Notes: generated by a model from the sequence alone, not told the origin. Positions 54,730 through 63,113 are shown, counted from the stretch's first letter. The stretch: DNA of 64,000 nt from Amycolatopsis roodepoortensis (GCF_014873915.1 NZ_JADBEJ010000005.1:2294001-2358000); one strand, 5' to 3'. Translations and numbers: made by a program.

Positions 54730-55211
54730 CCGGTCAGGAACTGGGAGCACTGGTAGGGACCGACGGCGCCCCCCTGTGCCACGACGGTCACCCGTACCGC
54801 GTCGGGCCGGGTCCCGTGCAGCAGGGACTCGGCCCGCGCAAGGGTGCAGACCAGCTGACCGGCGGCCATCCCGGCGACACCGGTCACCGGCGTCCGCGGC
54901 AGCCGCAGGGTCACGTGACCTTCGATGGCGGACGCGGAGAATTCGCCGGTGATGGCGGTCAGATCGGTGAGCCCGGCTACGAGTTCGGCTTCGTTCGGTC
55001 CCGCCATGACGAGTTTGACCGCGGCGGCGAGCTCGGTGATCTCCTTGTCTGGACGGGAAACCCCGCGCAGCCCTCGATCCGAGGCGAAGTAGATCCGCAT
55101 CCCTTCGGGGATCCCGGAAGCCGGTGCGCCGCCGTCGAGTACTTCGGTCGGCCGCACGCCACAGCCGGCGACGAGGGCCACGGCCACGAGGGACACGACC
55201 AGACGTTTCAT
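54726..55211 (-). CDS. Lipoprotein, GerMN-like, third gene of the two-component operon
   Basis: The protein has 161 residues from the ATG at 55211. A lipoprotein signal (MKRLVVSLVAVALVAGCG) has its lipobox Cys near 17. The mature part has IYFASDRGLRGV and GMAAGQLVCTLARAESLLHG, reminiscent of GerMN domains found in LpqB-type proteins. Its start overlaps the kinase stop (ATGA). Lipoproteins coupled to kinases, as in MtrAB-LpqB or CseABC, often modulate the sensor; that is inference here. Confidence 0.8.
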   Translation of the reverse strand: MKRLVVSLVAVALVAGCGVRPTEVLDGGAPASGIPEGMRIYFASDRGLRGVSRPDKEITELAAAVKLVMAGPNEAELVAGLTDLTAITGEFSASAIEGHVTLRLPRTPVTGVAGMAAGQLVCTLARAESLLHGTRPDAVRVTVVAQGGAVGPYQCSQFLTG

Positions 55212-56611
55212 CGGCTGGCCTCCTTTCCGTCGCGGGGCAGCCGGAGAAGGAACACCGCGCCACCGCCTTCGCGATCGAAGTGGGTGATGAGCCCGCCGTG
55301 CAGGCACGCGTTCTCCTGGGCGATAGCCAGCCCCAGACCACTGCCTTCGGATCGCGTACGGGCACTGTCCGCCTTGTAGAAGCGCTCGAACACGTGCCGC
55401 GCGGCTTCGGCCGAGAGCCCTGGCCCGTGATCGGAGACCTCGACGAGCACGTCGTCCGGGGTCGAGCGCAGCACCACCGTCACCGGGGGCGCGCCGTGCC
55501 GCAGGGCGTTCCCGACGAGGTTGGCGACGATGACGTCCAGCCGCCGCCGATCGAGCCGGGCTCGCACGGGCGTGAACTCGGCCGAGACCTGGTCCGTCCA
55601 GCCCCGCGTGGACAACGTCGCGCGGAGAGCCTCGGCGACGTCGAGGTCCTGCCGGGTCAAAGTCGCGGCCTGGGCGTCGAAGCGCGAGATCTCGATGAGG
55701 TCGTCGACGAGCCGGGCCAGCCCGGCGGTCTCGGTGCTCACCGTCCTCGCGGCGTGGGCCGTGTCGGGTGGCAGACCGTCGGCGTCCTCGTCGAGCACGG
55801 ACGACACCATGGTCATCGCGGCGAGCGGGGTGCGAAGTTCGTGGGAGACGTCGGCGACGAATCGCCGCGCGCGGGCTTCCTGCTCCCGGATCTCGGCGAC
55901 CGACGATTCCAGCGCGTCCGCCGTTTCGTTGAAGTCCTTGGCCAGATCGGCGAGTTCGTCGCGGCCCTTGACCGGGACGCGGGTCTCCAGCGCGCCGTCC
56001 GCCAGCCGTCGCGTGGCCTTCGCGAGCCGCCGGATGGGCCGCAGGACCGTGCCGGCGGCGAGCAGGGCGAGTACCGCTGCGAGCAGCACGACCGGGACGA
56101 CGCCGTCGCGGACGGTGGTCAGGAGCGCGGCGATGTCATCCTGCTCCGGCCCCAGCGAGATCACCTCGAACACCTCGACGCCGGACGGCCGCCCCGAACC
56201 GGCGAACGCGACCGGTGTGCCCACGACGAGCCACGGCCCGCCGTTCCACTCGACCCGCTGGAAACTCAGCCGGTTCTCGGCCTGCACCCGTTCCCGCAGC
56301 CCGGCGGGAATCGCCTCCTGATCGGCGGGCGCGACCAGGTCCTGATATCGCGCGACGACCCGCGCGTCGCGGGAGCCGGACGCGATGGCCTCGGCGAGCC
56401 GGTTCAGCGCGCGCCGGTCGGGCGGGATGTCGAATTCCCCGACACTCGCGTTCACGCGATCGCGGAAGTTCTGCACAGCGGAGGAACCCGCGCGTTCGAG
56501 AATCGCTTCGCGTGCCTGGTCGTAGGCCAGCATCGTGGCGGTGGCGGCGCTGAGCAGCGACACCAGCACGAAAGCGACCAGCAGACGGCCGCGCAGCCCC
56601 CCGAACCTCAC
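55208..56611 (-). CDS. Sensor histidine kinase (OmpR/EnvZ class)
   Basis: The protein has 467 residues. TM1 (about 10-30) is followed by an extracytoplasmic sensor (about 31-165), TM2 (about 170-190), a HAMP domain (RPIRRLAKATRRLADGALE), then HisKA with phospho-acceptor in DVSHELRTPLAAM, N box NLVGNALRHG, and G boxes DHGPGLS and GSGLGLAIA. It signals to the regulator whose stop it overlaps (ATGA). The downstream lipoprotein is coupled too. It probably senses envelope stress or an exported molecule. Confidence 0.95.
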   Translation of the reverse strand: MRFGGLRGRLLVAFVLVSLLSAATATMLAYDQAREAILERAGSSAVQNFRDRVNASVGEFDIPPDRRALNRLAEAIASGSRDARVVARYQDLVAPADQEAIPAGLRERVQAENRLSFQRVEWNGGPWLVVGTPVAFAGSGRPSGVEVFEVISLGPEQDDIAALLTTVRDGVVPVVLLAAVLALLAAGTVLRPIRRLAKATRRLADGALETRVPVKGRDELADLAKDFNETADALESSVAEIREQEARARRFVADVSHELRTPLAAMTMVSSVLDEDADGLPPDTAHAARTVSTETAGLARLVDDLIEISRFDAQAATLTRQDLDVAEALRATLSTRGWTDQVSAEFTPVRARLDRRRLDVIVANLVGNALRHGAPPVTVVLRSTPDDVLVEVSDHGPGLSAEAARHVFERFYKADSARTRSEGSGLGLAIAQENACLHGGLITHFDREGGGAVFLLRLPRDGKEASR

Positions 56612-57291
56612 AGCGGACCGAAGCGGTAGCCGAACCCTCGCACGGTCTGCACATAGCGCGGCCGGGAAGCGACGTCTTCGATCTTGGCGCGCAACCGTCC
56701 GACGGCGGCGTCGACCAGCCGCACATCGGCGAAATAGTCGTGTTCCCAGACCAGTTCCAGCAGTTGTTCGCGAGTGAAGACCCGGCCGGGTGCGGCGGAA
56801 AGTTCCAGCAGCAGCCGGAGTTCGGTCGGCGGGATCGCCAGCGGGACACCGTTCTTGGTGACGGTCAGGCCCGCGCGATCGAGGACGAGCCCTTCGAAGT
56901 CTTCACGGTTCCGCACGGCCGGGGCGACCCGGCGGACCGACGCGCGGATCCTGGCCTCCAGTACCCGCGCCGTCACCGGCTTCACCACGTAGTCGTCCGC
57001 GCCGGCCTCCAGTCCGCTCACGATGTCGGAATCGTCGCCGCGTGAGGTGAGCATGATGATCGGCATCGTGTGCGCTTCGCGGATCCGTCGGCACACCTCG
57101 AAACCGTCCATCCCGGGCAGCATCAGATCCAGCACGACCACCTCGATCCCGCCCGCACCAGGACGCCTCACCAGGTCGAGCCCGTCCTCACCGCTGCCGG
57201 CGGCATCGACATCGTGACCGTGGCGCCGCAGGACGAGTTCCATCGCATCGCGGACGGATACGTCGTCTTCGATCAGCAGGACATGGGACAT
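56608..57291 (-). CDS. OmpR/PhoB-family response regulator
   Basis: The protein has 227 residues from ATG 57291 (MSHVLLIEDD); the frame is open further upstream. The receiver has acidic pocket IEDD, phospho-Asp in VVLDLMLPGMDGF, Thr in MLTSRG and Lys in DYVVKPV. The C-terminal winged helix ends DVRLVDAAVGRLRAKIED...VQTVRGFGYRFG. It is the first gene of the regulator-kinase-lipoprotein operon. The exporter operon converging on it is a likely target but no binding site was identified. Confidence 0.95.
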   Translation of the reverse strand: MSHVLLIEDDVSVRDAMELVLRRHGHDVDAAGSGEDGLDLVRRPGAGGIEVVVLDLMLPGMDGFEVCRRIREAHTMPIIMLTSRGDDSDIVSGLEAGADDYVVKPVTARVLEARIRASVRRVAPAVRNREDFEGLVLDRAGLTVTKNGVPLAIPPTELRLLLELSAAPGRVFTREQLLELVWEHDYFADVRLVDAAVGRLRAKIEDVASRPRYVQTVRGFGYRFGPL

Positions 57292-57343
57292 GATCGTGAT
57301 TATCGCGCCTTCGGTGAACCGGTCCATCCACCTCGCCGCACGC

Positions 57344-57349
57344 TATAGG
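57344..57349 (+). promoter_or_regulatory. Candidate leaderless -10 for the half-MFS gene
   Basis: TATAGG ends 8 bases before the ATG at 57358, so transcription would begin at or next to that codon. GTG 57352 would then be untranslated. Confidence 0.45.
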
Positions 57350-57351
57350 TT

Positions 57352-57969
57352 GTGCGCATGTATGTGCCGACGCAGAACGGTCCGCAGCCGGCCGCCGGTC
57401 CTCCCTGGTGGCTCGTCATCGGTCCCGGGTTCGCCGCGCTCATCGGTCTGTTCCTGCTCACCGTGATCTACCGCTTCGACGGTGGGCCGGACCTGCAGAT
57501 CGATTTGGGCATGTCCAGCCAGTCGTTCCTGCTGAACGTCGTCGTCGCGTACGTCGTCGCGGCCGCGCTCGCCTTCCCGGCGGGCCTGCTGCTCGGCGCG
57601 CGCTTCCCGACGTCGGTGACCGTGCCCGCGATCGTCTTGATGCTGTTGGGCGTTCTCTTGGTCGCCTTCGGGCCCAGCAGCGGGATGATCCTGGCCGGCC
57701 GGGTGCTCAACGGACTCGGCGCGGGCGCCGCCCTCGGCGTGACCGTCGCGTTGATCCGGCGTCTCAGGACCGGTCGCGGCGCAGCGGCCGGGGTGACGGC
57801 GGGGCTCGGCGTCCTCGCCTTGGTGATCGCACCTGTCCTCGGCGGGCTGCTCTCGGACGCCACCGGCTTTCGCGTGGTGTTCGTGGTGGCCGCGCTGTTC
57901 GTGTTCCTCGCGCTCGTCGTCGCCGGGGTCATCGGCATCGTCACGCTGGCCAGGCCGAAACACGCCTGA
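57352..57969 (+). CDS. Half-size MFS-like membrane protein (about 6 TM)
   Basis: The protein has 205 residues from GTG 57352, or two fewer from ATG 57358, which fits a leaderless start better. Six hydrophobic segments are present. The region GRVLNGLGAGAALGVTVALIRRL and GLGVLALVIAPVLGGLLSDATGFRVVFVV (in part) looks like TM4-TM6 of an MFS protein. It is about half the usual 400 residues and no second half follows; the next gene is convergent MarR. It could work as a homodimer or be a remnant; the intact frame and start favour a gene. Confidence 0.8.
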   Translation: MRMYVPTQNGPQPAAGPPWWLVIGPGFAALIGLFLLTVIYRFDGGPDLQIDLGMSSQSFLLNVVVAYVVAAALAFPAGLLLGARFPTSVTVPAIVLMLLGVLLVAFGPSSGMILAGRVLNGLGAGAALGVTVALIRRLRTGRGAAAGVTAGLGVLALVIAPVLGGLLSDATGFRVVFVVAALFVFLALVVAGVIGIVTLARPKHA

Positions 57970-57972
57970 TCT

Positions 57973-58383
57973 TCAGTCGCCGAGCGTCCGCAACACCGTG
58001 AGCACTTCGTCCGGCACGTCGAGGAGTGCTTCCACCTCCGACACCTTCGCGGCCACGCGGCGGTGCGTCGCGCGGCCACGGGCGCTGAGGTGGACGAGGA
58101 CGCGGCGCCTGTCGGCGGCGTCGACCTCTCGGTAGGCCTGCGCGGTGGTCACGAGTTTGTCGACCACCCTGGTCAACGTCGGGGCGGTGGCGAGCGTCCG
58201 GTCGGCGAGGTCGGCCATGGCGAGGCCGCCCTTGCCGCTCAGCGTGTCCAGTACCAGCCATTGGTCCAGGGTGAGACCTTCCTTGGCGAGCACCTGCTCC
58301 ACCCTGGCGGCGACGGCCCGGGCGGCGCGGGTGAGCGAGCCGGTGAGCGACGTTCCGGCGGCCGTGACGCCGCGTGTCCCCAT
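57973..58383 (-). CDS. MarR family transcriptional regulator
   Basis: The protein has 136 residues from the ATG at 58383. The winged helix is LTLDQWLVLDTLSGKGGLAMADLA, APTLTRVVDKLV and the wing YREVDAADRRRVLVHLSARG (in part). It is divergent from the amidase locus by 87 bp. A palindrome in that gap recurs before amiS, so it is the probable repressor of amidase expression, in place of the AmiR antiterminator known from Pseudomonas. The effector could be a short-chain amide bound directly or sensed through the AmiC-like protein. Confidence 0.9.
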   Translation of the reverse strand: MGTRGVTAAGTSLTGSLTRAARAVAARVEQVLAKEGLTLDQWLVLDTLSGKGGLAMADLADRTLATAPTLTRVVDKLVTTAQAYREVDAADRRRVLVHLSARGRATHRRVAAKVSEVEALLDVPDEVLTVLRTLGD

Positions 58384-58421
58384 ATCCCGTCCCCTTGCCA
58401 AAACCGGACACCCTCGCAATA

Positions 58422-58435
58422 CTTCCAGGTGAAAG
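58422..58435. promoter_or_regulatory. Candidate MarR operator 1 (marR / amiC gap)
   Basis: CTTCCAGGTGAAAG, within ATACTTCCAGGTGAAA, is an imperfect palindrome. The same ATACTTyCAnnTGAAA occurs at 59580-59595 before amiS. It is positioned to control both marR and the AmiC-like gene. Confidence 0.6.
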
Positions 58436-58470
58436 CACTTTGACCTTACCGGGCCACCGCACGGAGCGCC

Positions 58471-59547
58471 ATGCCCCCACGCCTCGCCACCCGGCCCCGC
58501 GACGACACCTGGCGTGTGGCCATGGTGGTCCCGTTGCAGGGACCGGCCGGGCTGTTCGGCCCGTCGTGCGAGGCGATCACGGAGCTGGCCGTCCACGAAC
58601 TCAACGCATCCGGCGGCATCCTCGGCAGGCAGGTCGAGGCCGAGGTGGTCGACGGCGGCGGCACTCCCGCGCGAGTAGCCGGCGAAGTGCGGCGCCTGGT
58701 CGACAGCGGACGGGTCGACGCGGTGAGCGGCTGGCACATCTCGTCGATCCGGCACGCGCTCGCGCCGGTCGTGGCCGACAGGGTGCCGTACGTGTACACG
58801 TCGCTCTACGAAGGCGGCGAACGCCGCTCGGGCATCTTCTGCACGGGCGAGACGCCGCGCTGCCAGATCGAGCCGGCACTGCGCTGGCTGCGCGATCATC
58901 TCGGCGCCCGGCGCTGGTTCGTCGTCGGCGACGACTACGTCTGGCCGCACCGGTCGACCCGCGCGATCCGCCAGTACGCCAAGGATCTCGATCTGCGCAT
59001 CACCGGGGAGGCGTTCGTCGGGCTGGGCGCGGGCGATATGTCCACAGTGGTCCGCGCGGTCGAACAGTCCACAAGCGACGGTGTACTCATGTTGCTGGTC
59101 GGGCAGGACGCGGTGCGCTTCAACCGGGCGTTCGCCGCGCACGGGCTGAGCGACCGGCTGCTCCGGTTCAGCCCGCTGATGGAGGAGAACATGCTTCTCG
59201 CCAGTGGCGCGAACGCCACCGGCAACCTCTACGTCTCCGCCGCCTATTTCCGGTCGATGGTCACCGCCGACGCCATGGACCTCCTCGGCCGCTACGTCGA
59301 CCGCCACGGACCCGGTGCCCCGGCCTTGAACAACGCGGCCGAATCCTGTTACGAGGGGCTGCATACGCTGGCCGAACTCGTCGGCAGGGCGGGGACGCCG
59401 GAGCTTCCCGCGCTCAACGCGGCGATCGACGGCGTCGCCTATCACGGGCCGCGCGGCACGATCGAGTTCCGCGGGCAGCAGGCCGATCAGCACGTCCATC
59501 TCGCGGTCGCCGACGGCTACGACTTCGAAGTCCTCACCCGGCTCTGA
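58471..59547 (+). CDS. AmiC-like amide-sensing / substrate-binding protein
   Basis: The protein has 358 residues from ATG 58471, with GGAG five bases upstream. It has a type-I periplasmic-binding fold: VAMVVPLQGPAGLFGPSCEAI, NASGGILGRQVE, RWFVVGDDYVWPHRSTRAI and LNNAAESCYEGLHTLAELV. No signal peptide is seen, so it should stay in the cytoplasm like Pseudomonas AmiC, which binds acetamide and controls AmiR. There is no amiR here; it may act with the divergent MarR protein or have another partner. Confidence 0.88.
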   Translation: MPPRLATRPRDDTWRVAMVVPLQGPAGLFGPSCEAITELAVHELNASGGILGRQVEAEVVDGGGTPARVAGEVRRLVDSGRVDAVSGWHISSIRHALAPVVADRVPYVYTSLYEGGERRSGIFCTGETPRCQIEPALRWLRDHLGARRWFVVGDDYVWPHRSTRAIRQYAKDLDLRITGEAFVGLGAGDMSTVVRAVEQSTSDGVLMLLVGQDAVRFNRAFAAHGLSDRLLRFSPLMEENMLLASGANATGNLYVSAAYFRSMVTADAMDLLGRYVDRHGPGAPALNNAAESCYEGLHTLAELVGRAGTPELPALNAAIDGVAYHGPRGTIEFRGQQADQHVHLAVADGYDFEVLTRL

Positions 59548-59582
59548 AAATCCGCCCTTGACTCGCTCCGGTCCACCACATA

Positions 59583-59596
59583 CTTTCATTTGAAAT
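59583..59596. promoter_or_regulatory. Candidate MarR operator 2 (before amiS)
   Basis: CTTTCATTTGAAAT contains the perfect palindrome TTTCA-TT-TGAAA and shares ATACTTyCAnnTGAAA with the site at 58422. It lies in an AT-rich 83-bp gap, 35 bp before the amiS start. Confidence 0.65.
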
Positions 59597-59630
59597 TATT
59601 CCATGTGACGCACGTTCTGCGGAGGTGAGC

Positions 59631-60254
59631 ATGGGCAACGTTGGCCTGCTCTACGTCGGCGCCGCCTTGATGATCAACGGCCTGATGTTGCTCGGCCGGA
59701 TACCTCCGCGTTCGGCGGCGGTGCTGAACCTGTTCGTCGGCGCGCTGCAGTGCGTCACCCCGACCGTGCTGATCGTCCAGGCGAACGGGAATCCGGACGC
59801 GGTCCTCGCCGCGTCCGGCCTGTACCTTTTCGGTTTCACGTATCTGTACGTCGGCATCGCGAACCTCGCCGGCCTGGAGCCCGAAGGCATCGGCTGGTTC
59901 TCGCTCTTCGTGGCGGGCGCCGCCGTGGTGTACGCCGGGATCGCCTTCTGGCACGACAACGACCCGGTTTTCGGCGTCATCTGGCTGTCCTGGGCGTTGC
60001 TGTGGACGTTGTTCTTCCTCGTACTCGGCCTGGGCAAGGAACATCTGACGCGATTCACCGGCTGGACCGTCCTGCTGCTCAGCCAGCCGACGTGCACGGT
60101 GCCCGCCTTCCTCGGCCTCACCGGCGCCTACCGCAGCGACGGCGGCACCGCGCTGCTGGCGGCCGCGATCGCGGTGGCGCTGGTCGCGGCCGCCGGATCC
60201 CTCGACGTCCTGAAAAACCGTTCGGAGAAAAGGAGTCTTCATGCGACACGGTGA
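59631..60254 (+). CDS. amiS: AmiS/UreI family amide transporter
   Basis: Membrane channel for short amides or urea, 207 residues from ATG 59631, chosen because GGAGG (59621-59625) lies five bases upstream. Six membrane segments are visible, starting GLLYVGAALMINGLMLLG. LFVGALQCVTPTVLI, FTYLYVGIANL and FWHDNDPVFGVIWLSWALLW are family-typical. Its end overlaps amiE by 14 bp, where the amiE AAGGAG site lies, so both are translated together. Confidence 0.94.
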   Translation: MGNVGLLYVGAALMINGLMLLGRIPPRSAAVLNLFVGALQCVTPTVLIVQANGNPDAVLAASGLYLFGFTYLYVGIANLAGLEPEGIGWFSLFVAGAAVVYAGIAFWHDNDPVFGVIWLSWALLWTLFFLVLGLGKEHLTRFTGWTVLLLSQPTCTVPAFLGLTGAYRSDGGTALLAAAIAVALVAAAGSLDVLKNRSEKRSLHATR

Positions 60255-61239
60255 CATTTCCGCCAGCCCGGACACGGTCGGTGTCGCGGTGGTCAACTAC
60301 AAGATGCCGCGCCTGCACACGAAGGCCGAAGTCCTCGACAACGCCCGCAAGATCGCCGAAATGGTGGTGGGCATGAAGTCCGGGCTTCCCGGCATGGACC
60401 TCGTGGTGTTCCCCGAGTACTCGACGCAGGGCATCATGTACGACCCGAAGGAGATGTACGAGACCGCGGCGACGATTCCCGGCGAGGAGACCGAGATCTT
60501 CGCCGCCGCGTGCCGGGAAGCCCAGACGTGGGGCGTCTTCTCGATCACCGGCGAGCGGCATGAGGACCATCCGGCCAAGCCGCCGTACAACACGCTCGTG
60601 CTCATCAACGACCGCGGCGAGATCGTTCAGAAATACCGCAAGATCCTGCCCTGGTGCCCGATCGAGGGCTGGTACCCCGGCGAGGACACCTACGTCAGCG
60701 ATGGTCCGAAGGGCATGAAGATCTCGCTGATCATCTGCGACGACGGGAACTATCCGGAGATCTGGCGCGACTGCGCGATGAAGGGCGCCGAGCTCATCGT
60801 GCGCTGCCAGGGCTACATGTACCCGGCCAAGGAACAGCAGGTCCTGATGGCCAAGGCGATGGCGTGGGCCAACAACTGTTACGTGGCCGTGGCGAACGCC
60901 GCCGGTTTCGACGGCGTGTACTCGTACTTCGGCCATTCCGCGATCATCGGCTTCGACGGCCGCACGCTCGGCGAGACCGGCGAAGAGGAATACGGGATCC
61001 AGTACGCGCAACTGTCGGTTTCGGCGATCCGCGACGCGCGGACCTACGACCAGTCGCAGAACCACATCTTCAAGCTGCTGCACCGCGGCTACACCGGCGT
61101 GCAGGACGCGGACGAAGGCGACAAGGGCGTGGCGGACTGCCCGTTCGACTTCTACAAGCTCTGGGTCACCGACGCCAAGAAGGCGCAGGAGAAGGTCGAG
61201 TCGATCACCCGCGACACCATCACTCCTCGGCACCCCTGA
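60241..61239 (+). CDS. amiE: Aliphatic amidase
   Basis: Hydrolyses short-chain amides such as acetamide to carboxylate and ammonia, 332 residues from ATG 60241. The nitrilase-superfamily triad is Glu59 (VFPEYST), Lys134 (YRKILPW) and Cys166 (IICDDGNYP), the same numbering as Pseudomonas AmiE. RCQGYMYP and the C-terminal DGVYSYFGHSAIIGFDG are also conserved. It is cytoplasmic and normally hexameric. It follows the transporter gene and is the catalytic end of the MarR-AmiC-AmiS-AmiE locus. Confidence 0.97.
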   Translation: MRHGDISASPDTVGVAVVNYKMPRLHTKAEVLDNARKIAEMVVGMKSGLPGMDLVVFPEYSTQGIMYDPKEMYETAATIPGEETEIFAAACREAQTWGVFSITGERHEDHPAKPPYNTLVLINDRGEIVQKYRKILPWCPIEGWYPGEDTYVSDGPKGMKISLIICDDGNYPEIWRDCAMKGAELIVRCQGYMYPAKEQQVLMAKAMAWANNCYVAVANAAGFDGVYSYFGHSAIIGFDGRTLGETGEEEYGIQYAQLSVSAIRDARTYDQSQNHIFKLLHRGYTGVQDADEGDKGVADCPFDFYKLWVTDAKKAQEKVESITRDTITPRHP

Positions 61240-61255
61240 CGAGTGCAGGGCGCCC

Positions 61256-61261
61256 TAGACT
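61256..61261 (+). promoter_or_regulatory. Candidate leaderless -10 for the SRPBCC gene
   Basis: TAGACT ends 7 bases before ATG 61269, fitting a leaderless transcript. No Shine-Dalgarno is present. Confidence 0.45.
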
Positions 61262-61268
61262 CGGCGCC

Positions 61269-61667
61269 ATGGACAGGATCGACAGCGGCAGCCGGACGAT
61301 CGCCGCCCCGCCCGAGACCGTCTACCGGGCACTCCTGGACCGGGAGTCGCTCGAATCCTGGCTCCCGCCCGAAGGTATGCGCGGCCGGATCGAGCATTGG
61401 GATCCGCGGCCAGGCGGCGGTTTCCGCATGATCCTCACCTACCTCGACGCGTCCGCCGCGCCCGGCAAGTCGTCGGACGCGACGGACGTCGTCGAAGTCG
61501 GGTTCGCCGAGCTGGTGCCCGCCGAACGTGTGGTGCAGCGGGCCGTCTTCGAGTCCGAAGACCCAGCGTTCGCGGGCACCATGACGATGACCTGGAGCCT
61601 GGCGGATCACGAAGCCGGGATCGCCTCTTCGCTGGCCAACCTGGCTTCCTTCGCCGAAACGCGCTGA
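61269..61667 (+). CDS. SRPBCC (AHSA1-like) protein, shortened near the C-terminus
   Basis: The protein has 132 residues from ATG 61269. It begins TIAAPPETVYRALLDRESLESWLPPEGM, the first strand and helices of the AHSA1/SRPBCC fold, then GGGFRMILTYLD and FAELVPAERVVQ. The usual run from MTW into two more strands before DHEAGMxSSLxNL is missing: MTWSLA joins DHEAGIASSLANLASFAE directly, about 20 residues short. The reading frame is intact. The last 61 bp overlap the convergent MFS gene. It may be a degraded or remodelled lipid-binding protein; no ligand can be assigned. Confidence 0.8.
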   Translation: MDRIDSGSRTIAAPPETVYRALLDRESLESWLPPEGMRGRIEHWDPRPGGGFRMILTYLDASAAPGKSSDATDVVEVGFAELVPAERVVQRAVFESEDPAFAGTMTMTWSLADHEAGIASSLANLASFAETR

Positions 61668-63055
61668 CGGCCGGACGCGATGACGATCGCGGCGAGGACG
61701 GCCATCACCAGCGGCACGACCAGCGCCGCCCGGAAACCGCCGAGCGCCGCCTCTCGCGAACCGTCACCGAGCGCGGCGACGTTGACGGCGGTCACCGCGG
61801 ACAGCCCGAGCGCCGCGCCGAACTGGAACGCCGTGTACAGCAGGCCGCCCGCGAGGCCCTGTTCATCCTCGGCGATCCCGTCGGTGGCGACGATCGTCAG
61901 CGGACCGTAGGCGAGTGCGAACCCGAGCCCCAGGATGATCATCGACGGGAACATCGCCGCGTACGTCCAGTCCAGGTCCAGCGGCAGGAAGAGCGCGTAC
62001 GCCACGGCGGCGAGCACGAGTCCACCGAAGATCAGCCGGGTGTTGCCGAACCTCGCCACCAGCCGCGGGGTCAGCGTCGGCGCGAGGATCGCGTCGATCC
62101 CCACGGCCAGCAGCGCCAGGCTCGTCTCCAGCGTCGACCAGCCCCGCAGTTCCTGCAGGTACAGCGTGACGAGGAACTGGAACCCGAAGAACGATCCGGC
62201 GAACAGCAGGGCGCTGACGTTCGCCCGCACCAGCGGACCCGACTTCAGGATGCCGAGGCGCACCAGCGGCGCGGGCGAGCGGCGTTCGACGACCACGAAG
62301 GCCGTCAGCGCCGCCACTCCCCCGGCGAACGACGCGAGGGTCCAGCCCCAGCCCTGTCCGGGGTGTTCCAGCCGGACCACCGCGTAGGCGATCAGCAGCA
62401 TCGCCACGGTCACGGTGAGCGCTCCGGGGAGGTCCAGGCGACGCGGCACGCGTTCCTCGCCCGCCGGTTCCTTGATCAGCCACAGCGCGGCGAGCAGGAT
62501 GACGGCGGACAGGATCACCGGAGTGAAGAACACCCAGCGCCAGTCGATCCTGGTCAGCAGGCCGCCGATGACCAGGCCGAGCGAGAAGCCGCCCGCCCCG
62601 GTGCCGGCGTAGAACAGCAGCGCCTTGTTGCGTTTCGGGCCTTCCTCGAAGCTCGTGGTGATGATGGACAGCCCGGCCGGGGTCATGAAGGCCGCGGCGA
62701 CGCCGGTGACGAACCGGGCGAGCAGCAGCATCCAGCCTTCGGTGGCGAACCCGCCCAGCCCGGAGAAGACGAGGAACACCACCAGCCAGGCGATGAACAT
62801 GCGACGTCGGCCGTACATGTCGGCGGCGCGCCCGCCCAGCAGCATGAACCCGCCGTAGCCGAGCACGTAGGCGCTCACGACGCCGCTCAACGTCGCCGTC
62901 GACAGCCCGAGTTCGGCCCGGATGGACGGCAGCGCCACGTTCAGCATCGCGACGTCGATGCCCTCCAGGAAGATGGCGCCGCACAGCACCACGAGCACGC
63001 CCCAGGCCCGCCCGCCCATCCGGTCGGCGCGCGGAAGCGTTTGCGAGTTGCTCAA
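61607..63055 (-). CDS. MFS multidrug-type transporter (14 TM, DHA2-like)
   Basis: The protein has 482 residues from TTG 63055, chosen because GAGGGAG lies just upstream; ATG 63097 is in frame but lacks such a site. It is a proton-driven exporter of the DHA2 class: FLEGIDVAMLNVALPSI (motif D1), GGRAADMYGRRRMFI (motif A), RFVTGVAAAFMTPAGLSII (motif B/C region). It is divergent from the HxlR regulator with a 10-bp inverted repeat between them, so it is probably induced by a drug-like compound sensed by HxlR. Confidence 0.92.
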   Translation of the reverse strand: MSNSQTLPRADRMGGRAWGVLVVLCGAIFLEGIDVAMLNVALPSIRAELGLSTATLSGVVSAYVLGYGGFMLLGGRAADMYGRRRMFIAWLVVFLVFSGLGGFATEGWMLLLARFVTGVAAAFMTPAGLSIITTSFEEGPKRNKALLFYAGTGAGGFSLGLVIGGLLTRIDWRWVFFTPVILSAVILLAALWLIKEPAGEERVPRRLDLPGALTVTVAMLLIAYAVVRLEHPGQGWGWTLASFAGGVAALTAFVVVERRSPAPLVRLGILKSGPLVRANVSALLFAGSFFGFQFLVTLYLQELRGWSTLETSLALLAVGIDAILAPTLTPRLVARFGNTRLIFGGLVLAAVAYALFLPLDLDWTYAAMFPSMIILGLGFALAYGPLTIVATDGIAEDEQGLAGGLLYTAFQFGAALGLSAVTAVNVAALGDGSREAALGGFRAALVVPLVMAVLAAIVIASGRQRVSAKEARLASEEAIPAS

Positions 63056-63077
63056 GATCGGATCTCCCTCAGTGAAC

Positions 63078-63113
63078 GGGAACCGACGGTTACCCATCAG
63101 CCGGTCGGTTCCC
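63078..63113. promoter_or_regulatory. Inverted repeat between MFS and HxlR genes
   Basis: GGGAACCGAC (63078-63087) and GTCGGTTCCC (63104-63113) are perfect 10-bp arms, 16 bp apart. GGTTAC (63088-63093) and GTAACC (63118-63123) form a second, interlaced repeat. This is a likely HxlR operator. Confidence 0.6.
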
